In this document: in pieces, positions 1 to 5,168 of the stretch | Layout: each line of letters begins with the position of its first letter | Position numbering within the stretch: the stretch's first letter is position 1 | Assembly: GCA_026982275.1 (NCBI GenBank) | Contig: JALSHK010000052.1 | Coordinates: 1 to 5,691, forward strand | Direction: 5' to 3' | Source of the DNA: Paracoccaceae bacterium | GTDB lineage: Bacteria > Pseudomonadota > Alphaproteobacteria > Rhodobacterales > Rhodobacteraceae | Length of the DNA: 5,691 nucleotides | Notes under the pieces: model-generated | What the model was told of the DNA's origin: nothing | Seen by the model: only the letters and a program-made list of their open reading frames with translations | Databases searched by the model: none | Program-made: the position numbers and the translations under genes

Positions 1-564
1 ATACATCAGATCCACCAGCTCTTTGGTGGTGGTGCTGTCCAGATTGGCGGTTGGCTCGTCGGCCAGCACAATGCGCGGCCGCCCCACCAAGGCGCGCGCA
101 ATCGCCACCCTTTGCTGCTGCCCGCCTGACATCGCCGAGGGGCGGCGAGCCTCCATGCCCTTCAGGCCTACCTCGGCCAAGGCGGCATCGGCGCGGCGGC
201 GGCGCTCATCGGCCGGCACCCGCGCAAGGCGCAGCACAAATTCCACATTCTCCCGCGCGCTCAGCACCGGCACCAGATTATAGGCCTGAAAGATGAACCC
301 CACCTTCTCCAGCCGCAAATCCGAAAGCGCGCCGCTGCTGAGGCCGCTCAGGTTTTGCCCGTCCACAATCACCTCGCCCGAGGTCGGATGATCCAGCGCG
401 CCGACCATATTGAGCAAGGTGGTTTTGCCCGAGCCGGAAGGGCCGGCCAGCGTGGCGAAATCCCCCTCCATGATATCCAGATCAATGCCGCGCAGCGCAT
501 GCACCGCCAGCTCGCCCTTGCCAAATACCTTGGTAATGCCCTTGCAGCTTACAATCGCTTTCAT
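1..564 (-). CDS. LolD/MacB-type ABC transporter ATP-binding protein (3' end outside window)
   Basis: This is the ATPase that would energise the two permeases encoded just upstream, acting on the cytoplasmic face of the inner membrane. The first 188 residues are visible. They show Walker A GPSGSGKT (41-48), Q-loop Gln93 (FIFQAYNL), ABC signature SGGQQQ (146-151), Walker B IVLADEP with catalytic Glu170 (165-171), and D-loop NLDS (174-177). The H-loop histidine and C-terminus lie beyond position 1; LolD-type proteins are about 220-235 residues, so most of the protein is present. The ATG at 564 has AAGGA at 575-571, 6 nt upstream and overlapping the stop of the preceding permease gene, which suggests translational coupling. 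Sequence style and FtsX-type partners place it in the LolD/MacB/FtsE class. Because it sits in a specialised, TetR-linked operon rather than a lolCDE locus, I do not assign lolD. Confidence 0.95.
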   Translation of the reverse strand, partial: MKAIVSCKGITKVFGKGELAVHALRGIDLDIMEGDFATLAGPSGSGKTTLLNMVGALDHPTSGEVIVDGQNLSGLSSGALSDLRLEKVGFIFQAYNLVPVLSARENVEFVLRLARVPADERRRRADAALAEVGLKGMEARRPSAMSGGQQQRVAIARALVGRPRIVLADEPTANLDSTTTKELVDLMY

Positions 565-574
565 CGTGTTTCCT

Positions 575-1804
575 TCATGTTGCTTGCCGCATGGCCTCAA
601 CCGGGCTGATCTTTTGCGCCCGATAAGCCGGCCATAGCGCCACCAGCACGCCAAGCGCCCAAATGGCCAGCGGAAAGATAATATAATCCGTCGGGTTGAT
701 TTCCAGATAAAGCGTATCGCCGGCCTTGAAGGCCTCCAGCGCTTTGCCAAAAGCGCTAAGATCAATGCCGTCTGACAGGCCCCAGACCGTGGCCGCCCCC
801 GCGATCATGCCGACCAGCACCCCCAGCCCGATCAGCAAGATCGACTCCAGCGTGACCAGCCACAGCACATGGCGCGATTTGAAGCCAAGCGCGCGCAGCA
901 GGCCGAATTCGTGGATCCGCTCGAACACCGCCATCAGCTGGGTATTGATCACCCCGATCGAGATCATCACCATCATCACCGCCATCCAGATGAAGGTCAC
1001 CCCGCCCATGGTGGCATCCATCGCCCCCATGATCAGCGATATCTTGCGCCATTCCCGCACATCAAGGCCGGGCGCCGCCGCGCGCAAACGCTCCACCACC
1101 CCCGAGAGCGCCGCATCTTCGGGCACCTCGAAAGCGATCTCCGAGAGGCTATCCCCCAGCCCCAGCATCTCCTGCATCGGGCTGCGGGCGGTGAAAATAT
1201 AGGTATCCTCAAAGGCGGTATCGGCGTCATAAATCCCGACCACATCAAAGCTGCGCTCCTCCAGCCAGCCATCCTCGGCGGTGACCATCAGAATCACCCT
1301 TCGCCCAAGCGCGGTTTTCAGCCGTTTGGCGAGGTTCAGGCCGATCACCGCGCTATCATCCTCCAGCCCGCTCAGATAGCGCCCCTCCACGATCTTCGAA
1401 GGGATGGAAGAAATCCGCCGTTCGGCTTCGGGGTCCACCCCGACAAGGCTGACGGGCAGGGTTTTATATTCCGATTGCACCACGCCGGGCAGCGCCAGCC
1501 GCATCACCCAGTTGGAGATATCCGCGTGGCCGAGCGCCGCAACCAGCGCCGCATCGGGTGGCGGCATCAGGTTGGAGATATTGGGATCATCCATATAGCC
1601 CTCGGCATGGATCTGCCCCTGCGCGATCAGCAATCGCAAGGTGGCATCGCGCGAGCTTTGCGCCCAGGCAGAGATAAAGCTCGCCACCGCGAGGATCGAC
1701 CATAGCCCGACCGAAACCACAAATAGCGTAATGATTGTGCGGCGCGGGTTGCGCCACAGGTTGCGCCATGCCAGCGGGGCCAGAAGCTTCAAGGTTTCCA
1801 TCAT
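575..1804 (-). CDS. FtsX/LolC-E-type ABC transporter permease (second permease)
   Basis: Inner-membrane permease of the MacB/LolCE fold, 409 residues. A basic N-terminus with AWRNLWRNPRR (12-22) leads into TM1 (about 24-47). A large periplasmic domain (about 48-265) follows, then the FtsX domain with TM2 (about 267-290), the cytoplasmic motif FERIHEFGLLRALGF (294-308), TM3 (about 315-340) and TM4 (about 373-393). The tail AQKISPVEAMRQ is typical of the family. The reading frame stays open upstream to 2008, but that extension lies inside the preceding gene. The ATG at 1804 gives a 4-nt ATGA overlap with the upstream stop; a second ATG at 1801 has better spacing from GGGAG and is an equally possible start (408 aa). 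It is paralogous to the upstream permease, so a LolC/LolE-like heterodimer with the adjacent ATPase is likely. Substrate unknown. Confidence 0.93.
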   Translation of the reverse strand: MMETLKLLAPLAWRNLWRNPRRTIITLFVVSVGLWSILAVASFISAWAQSSRDATLRLLIAQGQIHAEGYMDDPNISNLMPPPDAALVAALGHADISNWVMRLALPGVVQSEYKTLPVSLVGVDPEAERRISSIPSKIVEGRYLSGLEDDSAVIGLNLAKRLKTALGRRVILMVTAEDGWLEERSFDVVGIYDADTAFEDTYIFTARSPMQEMLGLGDSLSEIAFEVPEDAALSGVVERLRAAAPGLDVREWRKISLIMGAMDATMGGVTFIWMAVMMVMISIGVINTQLMAVFERIHEFGLLRALGFKSRHVLWLVTLESILLIGLGVLVGMIAGAATVWGLSDGIDLSAFGKALEAFKAGDTLYLEINPTDYIIFPLAIWALGVLVALWPAYRAQKISPVEAMRQAT

Positions 1805-3018
1805 GCCGCTCCCATCGCGCTCACCGGCTCCAGCCCGAGAATGCGCCGATAGGGGATCAGCCCCAGCACAATGATCGAGCCGACAATAATCCCCGGCCCG
1901 ATTATGGCGGAAAACAAGCTCAGATCCGGATAAACCCGCCCCGATATCCCCCATTGCCCCAGCACATCTTCCATGCCCGGAAAGGAAATGCCGATGCTTT
2001 CGACCCAAAGCGTAATCCCCGCGCCCAGCGCAATGCCAATGCCCGCGCCCAGCAGCGACAGAAATATCAGCTCCAGCCAGACCATCGCGCCGATTTGCGC
2101 CGGCCGCATACCAATCGCCATCAGCCCGCCAAATTCGCGGGTGCGCTCCAGCACCGACATATAAAGCGTGTTCAGCAGGATAAACACCACCACCACGATC
2201 ATAATGCCATACATCAGCATGGCGGTGGAAAGATCCAGCGTGATCATCTGGCGCACCTCGGGCTGCAAATCATCCCAGCGCAAATATACCGCGCCCTCGG
2301 CCCCGGCCAGCGCCTGCAATGCCGGCGCGGCGCGGATCACGCCGTTAAAATCAGGGCCGCGCAGCGCGATCACATTCACATTATCGCCCATATTATAGGT
2401 TTCCTGAAACCGCGCCAGCGGCATCTGGGTGATCAGGCGATCCACCGCATTCACCCCCGTGCTGAATATCCCCACCAATTCAAGCACATCCGCAGCCACC
2501 GCGCCATCATTGCCGGTGCCAAGCATGGTCACGCTATCCCCCAGCGCCAGCCCCAGATTGCGCACCAGCCCCGCGCCCATCACGATCGCGGCGCTATCTT
2601 CGGGCTGCAAATACCGCCCCTCGGAAATGGTGGAATAAAGCTTGCTGACCTCGCGTTCGCGCACAGGATCCACCCCGACCACGGCCGCGCCAAAGCTGGT
2701 ATCGCCATTGGCCAATATCGCAAACGAACTGGCGCGCGGCGCGGTGGCGCTTATGCCATCAATCCGGTCCGCCGCCAGCAGATCCGGCCAGCCTTCCAGC
2801 ATCTTTGAAATATCGGGATCATCCTTATAGCCCACAGGCTGGAACTGGCCAAAACCGTCAAACAATCCCAGCGCGCCGATTTTAATGGTGTCATAGACGC
2901 CAAACTGGAACGAGAGCATAAACACCAGCAAAAGCGACGAAAACGCCAGCCCGATCAGGCTGAGAACCGAGCGCACCGGCTGCCGCCAGATATTGCGCCA
3001 TGCAAGGGAAGCCAGCAT
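1801..3018 (-). CDS. FtsX/LolC-E-type ABC transporter permease (first permease)
   Basis: Inner-membrane permease, 405 residues, with the same architecture as the next gene. It has an N-terminal AWRNIWRQPVRS (6-17), TM1 (about 18-40), a periplasmic MacB-type domain (about 41-262), TM2 (about 264-288), cytoplasmic ERTREFGGLMAIGM (291-304), TM3 (about 309-335), TM4 (about 367-389), and a tail with YRRILGLEPVSAM. An in-frame TTG at 3021 could extend it by one residue. I prefer the ATG at 3018 because GAGGT (3028-3024) then sits 5 nt upstream, overlapping the TAA stop of the carrier gene. Four nucleotides overlap the following permease. Shared motifs with that paralogue (GY-x-DDP-x-IS just after TM1, EGRYL in mid-domain) indicate an old duplication giving a two-subunit transmembrane channel or extractor. 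Family assignment is firm; cargo (lipoprotein, lipid or other hydrophobic molecule) is not shown. Confidence 0.93.
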   Translation of the reverse strand: MLASLAWRNIWRQPVRSVLSLIGLAFSSLLLVFMLSFQFGVYDTIKIGALGLFDGFGQFQPVGYKDDPDISKMLEGWPDLLAADRIDGISATAPRASSFAILANGDTSFGAAVVGVDPVREREVSKLYSTISEGRYLQPEDSAAIVMGAGLVRNLGLALGDSVTMLGTGNDGAVAADVLELVGIFSTGVNAVDRLITQMPLARFQETYNMGDNVNVIALRGPDFNGVIRAAPALQALAGAEGAVYLRWDDLQPEVRQMITLDLSTAMLMYGIMIVVVVFILLNTLYMSVLERTREFGGLMAIGMRPAQIGAMVWLELIFLSLLGAGIGIALGAGITLWVESIGISFPGMEDVLGQWGISGRVYPDLSLFSAIIGPGIIVGSIIVLGLIPYRRILGLEPVSAMGAA

Positions 3019-3021
3019 CAA

Positions 3022-3780
3022 TTACCTCGGGTTTTGCAGGTTGGAGCGGGTGAAAAGGTAATCCGGCAGATCAATATCGAATTCAGCAGATCTGGTCACG
3101 ATCCGCGTCCATTGATTGGGGGTGGCGAGGCTGCTCATGGTGATCTCGGCCGGATAGGCCCGCCCGCCGATATTGCGCACCTTGCCGGTTTTCATCTCGC
3201 GCACCAGCTGGCCGGTCTGATCAAAAAACTGTTGCGACAATAGCACATAATCATCGCGCACCGTCACAATCTGCTTGCCCCAGACAATCGGCTTGCCGCG
3301 CTTGGGAATGGCCTCGATCACATAGATATTTCGCCCCCCCGCGCGGCGGGTTTCCAGCAGGGTGAGATCATAATCATTCACCAGCGCCTCGGTTTTGTTC
3401 AGGTCGTTATAGCTGAAATCAGACCCCATCCAGCTTTGCTGCATCGCCGAAGCCGGCAGCTGGATCACCTGATTGAGCCGCGGGTTAAACACATAGGTCC
3501 GCCGCCCGGCTTGCAAGGTGGCATTGCCGGCATCGCGCGCGGGGGCGGTAAAGCGCACCAAGGCGGTATCGCGCCCCCTGGTCCAGCTTTCCAGCGTCAG
3601 GCGGCGGGTGCCCGATGCGCCGCGAATGGTCATCTCCATCACCGCGTGGGAGGTATCCGCGCGCCAGTTATCAAAAGCCGCGCGCAAAATCGCTTGCGGA
3701 TCCTGCGCCAGTGCCGCGCGGGGCAAAACCAGCAGCGCCGCGCTGGCGGCTATCAAATGACGACGGGTAATTTCGGGCAT
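3022..3780 (-). CDS. Exported LolA-like outer membrane lipoprotein-sorting protein with Tat-type signal peptide
   Basis: Predicted periplasmic carrier, 252 residues, first gene of the transporter operon. The N-terminus TRRHLI (5-10) followed by a hydrophobic stretch (about 9-20), Arg21 and an ALA-QD cleavage site (after residue 25) reads as a twin-arginine signal peptide. The mature part resembles the LolA-like family (as I recall, Pfam PF17131), with alternating beta-strand segments and the family-typical SWMGSDFSYNDL (116-127) following a YVFNPRLNQVIQLP segment (96-109). Such proteins have an open beta-barrel that shelters acyl chains. The frame is open upstream to 4017, but that extension crosses the divergent promoter and tetR. 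The ATG at 3780 has a strong AGGAG (3791-3787) 6 nt upstream and directly precedes the signal peptide. It probably accepts the substrate released by the two permeases. It is not LolA proper; substrate unknown. Confidence 0.9.
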   Translation of the reverse strand: MPEITRRHLIAASAALLVLPRAALAQDPQAILRAAFDNWRADTSHAVMEMTIRGASGTRRLTLESWTRGRDTALVRFTAPARDAGNATLQAGRRTYVFNPRLNQVIQLPASAMQQSWMGSDFSYNDLNKTEALVNDYDLTLLETRRAGGRNIYVIEAIPKRGKPIVWGKQIVTVRDDYVLLSQQFFDQTGQLVREMKTGKVRNIGGRAYPAEITMSSLATPNQWTRIVTRSAEFDIDLPDYLFTRSNLQNPR

Positions 3781-3786
3781 ATCCGG

Positions 3787-3791
3787 CTCCT
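3787..3791 (-). promoter_or_regulatory. Ribosome binding site deciding the carrier-gene start
   Basis: AGGAG lies 6 nt before the ATG at 3780 on the minus strand. Together with the signal peptide that begins at that ATG, it rules out the longer open frame reaching back to 4017. Confidence 0.75.
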
Positions 3792-3794
3792 GAC

Positions 3795-3823
3795 TTGCAA
3801 CAAAGGGCAAGGGTGGGTAAGAT
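3795..3823 (+). promoter_or_regulatory. Candidate tetR promoter A
   Basis: TTGCAA (3795-3800), a 17-nt spacer and TAAGAT (3818-3823) give 4 of 6 consensus bases in each hexamer. Initiation would fall near 3830, inside the palindrome, about 50 nt before the tetR ATG. Weak on its own; it competes with candidate B. Confidence 0.35.
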
Positions 3824-3826
3824 GTT

Positions 3827-3855
3827 TTGGACCACTCGGTCCAGTCAAATCTAAT
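3827..3855 (+). promoter_or_regulatory. Candidate tetR promoter B
   Basis: TTGGAC (3827-3832; TTG conserved), a 17-nt spacer and TCTAAT (3850-3855, 5 of 6 consensus bases) would start transcription near 3862, about 19 nt before the tetR ATG. Here the palindrome lies in the spacer between -35 and -10, a classic position for repression by a TetR-type protein. The -35 is poor. Confidence 0.4.
3828..3843. promoter_or_regulatory. Palindromic operator, likely TetR-family binding site
   Basis: TGGACC-ACTC-GGTCCA is a perfect inverted repeat with 6-bp arms and a 4-bp spacer, a size and symmetry suited to a TetR-type dimer. It sits between the divergent transporter operon and the tetR-methyltransferase pair. 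It covers the expected start site of the minus-strand promoter and overlaps both plus-strand promoter candidates, so one site could control both directions and give autoregulation. Binding is inferred from position and symmetry. Confidence 0.72.
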
Positions 3856-3876
3856 CAGCCCGCAAAGCCCTGTCAA
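3848..3876 (-). promoter_or_regulatory. Sigma70-type promoter of the transporter operon
   Basis: On the minus strand, a perfect -35 TTGACA (3876-3871) is separated by 17 nt from the -10-like TAGATT (3853-3848, 4 of 6 consensus bases). Transcription would start near 3841, giving a 5' UTR of about 60 nt before the carrier-gene ATG at 3780. The expected start point falls inside the palindromic operator 3828-3843, so a bound repressor would block initiation. This is the best promoter match in the divergent region. It was read by eye and has not been tested with a scoring model for this organism. Confidence 0.7.
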
Positions 3877-3880
3877 GCCC

Positions 3881-4501
3881 ATGGATGCCCACCCCTCAAC
3901 CAAGATGAAACCCGAGCGCCGCGCCGCGCTCTTTGCCGCCGCCACCCGCGAATTCACCGAGCATGGTTTCGAGCAGGCCTCGCTCAACCGGATCATCAGC
4001 GGCGTGGGCATGAGCAAAAGCTCGTTTTACCATTATTTCGCCAATAAAACCGAGCTGTTCGAGCAAATCCTGCACCAAACGCTGGCCCCTTTTGCTGCGC
4101 TATTGCAGGGGTTTAGCCCCGAATCCCTCAGCCGTGACGATTTCTGGCCGGCTATTTTGCGCACCGCCCAAAGCTCCAGCGCGCTCTTTGCCGGCCATCC
4201 CGAGGTTTTTGCGGTTGGCCGGATGTTTCACCGCAATCTGCCCGAGCCAAACGGCATTTGCGCCGGTATGATGGATGTGCCCATGGCGCTGGTCACGCGC
4301 CTGCTCGAGCACGGCAAAGTGATTGGCACCATCCGCAATGATCTGCCAACCTCGCTATTGCTGGAAAGCGCGATCGCCCTTGGCATGGCGGTGGATCGCT
4401 GGGCAATCGAGCATATCGAAACCTATACAAAAGCCGAATTTGACGGCTTCCATAAGCAGATTATCGACATGTTTATCCGCATGTTGGCACCGGAGGGCTG
4501 A
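3881..4501 (+). CDS. TetR/AcrR-family transcriptional regulator
   Basis: One-component ligand-responsive repressor, 206 residues. The N-terminal DNA-binding domain is clear: helix 1 with RRAALFAAATREFTEHGF (13-30), then the helix-turn-helix ASLNRIISGVGMSKSSFYHYF (33-53), followed by ANKTELFEQIL. The C-terminal region (about 65-200) is the variable helical ligand-binding and dimerisation domain, with a family-like GxIRNDLP segment (149-156). An in-frame TTG at 3827 would add 18 residues. I reject it because it would place the operator inside the coding region and adds no conserved sequence. The ATG at 3881 lacks a clear Shine-Dalgarno sequence; the ATG at 3905 is an alternative (198 aa) that keeps the whole HTH. 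It abuts the methyltransferase gene without a gap and is divergent from the transporter operon, the usual layout for a local repressor. The inducer cannot be read from the sequence. Confidence 0.93.
   Translation: MDAHPSTKMKPERRAALFAAATREFTEHGFEQASLNRIISGVGMSKSSFYHYFANKTELFEQILHQTLAPFAALLQGFSPESLSRDDFWPAILRTAQSSSALFAGHPEVFAVGRMFHRNLPEPNGICAGMMDVPMALVTRLLEHGKVIGTIRNDLPTSLLLESAIALGMAVDRWAIEHIETYTKAEFDGFHKQIIDMFIRMLAPEG
4492..4496 (+). promoter_or_regulatory. Ribosome binding site of the methyltransferase, inside the tetR 3' end
   Basis: GGAGG lies 5 nt before the ATG at 4502, within the last codons of tetR. With the stop TGA immediately followed by ATG, this points to translational coupling of regulator and enzyme. 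Confidence 0.75.
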
Positions 4502-5122
4502 ATGGGCTTTTATGAAAAAAACATCCTGCCGTTTTTGATAGACAAGGCCTGCGGCATCGGCCCGATCATGGCGCAGCGGCAAAAAGTCGTGCCGCAAGCC
4601 AGCGGCGAGGTGCTGGAGATCGGCATCGGCTCGGGGCTGAACCTGCCCTATTACGATAGCGCCAGGGTCAGCAAAGTCTGGGGCTTGGAGCCATCACCCG
4701 AAATGCGCGCCAAGGCGGCAAAAATCGCGGCCAAAGCTGCGGTGCCGGTCAGCTTTCTGGATCTGCCGGGCGAGGAAATTCCGCTGGAGGATAGTTCGGT
4801 CGATACCGTGCTGGTCACCTATACCCTTTGCACCATCCCCGAGGTTACCGCCGCGCTTTCCCGGATGCGCCGCGTGCTGCGCCCCGCGGGCAAGCTGATA
4901 TTTTGCGAGCATGGCCAGGCCCCCGATGCCAGCGTGCGCCGCTGGCAGGACCGGATAAATCCGATCTGGGGCAAATTTTCCGGCGGCTGCCATCTGAACC
5001 GGCCAATAGATGCGCTGATCAAGCAGGCCGGATTTGAAATCGAAGCGCTGGATACCGGCTATATCGCCAGCCCGAAATTTGCCGGCTATAATTACTGGGG
5101 CACGGCCAGGCTGGATAGCTAG
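4502..5122 (+). CDS. Class I SAM-dependent methyltransferase, METTL7/thiol-methyltransferase-like
   Basis: Cytosolic Rossmann-fold methyltransferase, 206 residues. SAM-binding motif I is VLEIGIGSGLN (37-47). The acidic residue ending beta-2 is Glu63 (GLEPS). LDLPGEEIPLEDSSVDTV (86-103) holds the adenine-contacting region and motif II, VTYTLCTI (105-112) the next strand, and VLRPAGKLIFCEHG (125-138) motif III. The C-terminal part carries NPIWGKFSGGCHLNRP (153-168). From memory, this EH, P-W and GC-L-R pattern matches the METTL7 (TMT1) family of thiol S-methyltransferases and their bacterial relatives more closely than UbiE itself. The gene starts directly after the tetR stop with GGAGG 5 nt upstream, so it is very probably co-regulated with it. 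The fold is secure and the subfamily moderately so. The acceptor (a thiol, lipid or other small hydrophobic molecule) is unknown. Confidence 0.9.
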   Translation: MGFYEKNILPFLIDKACGIGPIMAQRQKVVPQASGEVLEIGIGSGLNLPYYDSARVSKVWGLEPSPEMRAKAAKIAAKAAVPVSFLDLPGEEIPLEDSSVDTVLVTYTLCTIPEVTAALSRMRRVLRPAGKLIFCEHGQAPDASVRRWQDRINPIWGKFSGGCHLNRPIDALIKQAGFEIEALDTGYIASPKFAGYNYWGTARLDS

Positions 5123-5136
5123 CCGCATTTGAGTTG

Positions 5137-5167
5137 AAACCGGCCCGCGCCTGTGGCACTCCGGTTT
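5137..5167 (+). terminator. Hairpin between the methyltransferase and cobQ; possible weak terminator
   Basis: AAACCGG (5137-5143) and CCGGTTT (5161-5167) form a perfect 7-bp stem around a 17-nt loop, extendable by one G-U pair, with four T at the 3' side. It could end the tetR-methyltransferase transcript. The short U-run and long loop make it a poor intrinsic terminator, and its 3' arm ends one base before the cobQ ATG, so it may instead affect cobQ translation. The 46-nt gap is too small for a cobalamin riboswitch. Confidence 0.35.
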
Positions 5168-5168
5168 T

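Noticed and set aside
1510..1580. Repeated GTTGGAGATAT segment (about 1511 and 1571)
   Set aside because: Both copies lie in frame in the second permease and encode similar Ile-Ser-Asn stretches; a short coincidental coding repeat rather than a repeat element.
869..1705. Plus-strand open frame (about 278 codons) opposite the second permease
   Set aside because: Same low-complexity His/Arg/Gln-rich character with no recognisable domain; antisense shadow of a well-supported permease gene.
1805..2008. Upstream extension of the second permease to 2008
   Set aside because: The extra 68 codons lie wholly inside the first permease gene and do not look like protein of this family. The ATGA overlap at 1804-1801 is a normal operon junction.
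1735..2808. Long open frame on the plus strand (about 357 codons) opposite the first permease
   Set aside because: Its translation is rich in His, Arg, Gln and Pro and shows no domain. It mirrors the codon bias of the permease genes on the other strand, which have clear TM segments and family motifs.
3827..3880. TTG start at 3827 for the TetR-family gene
   Set aside because: It would include the palindromic operator in the coding sequence and add 18 residues with no conserved features; the ATG at 3881 fits the family length better.
3781..4017. N-terminal extension of the LolA-like gene to 4017
   Set aside because: It would bury the signal peptide 79 residues inside the protein and run through the promoter, operator and tetR coding region. 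The ATG at 3780 has a strong AGGAG and starts directly at the signal peptide.
5123..5168. Cobalamin riboswitch upstream of cobQ
   Set aside because: The gap is only 46 nt and lacks a B12-box-like sequence; a cobalamin riboswitch needs far more space.
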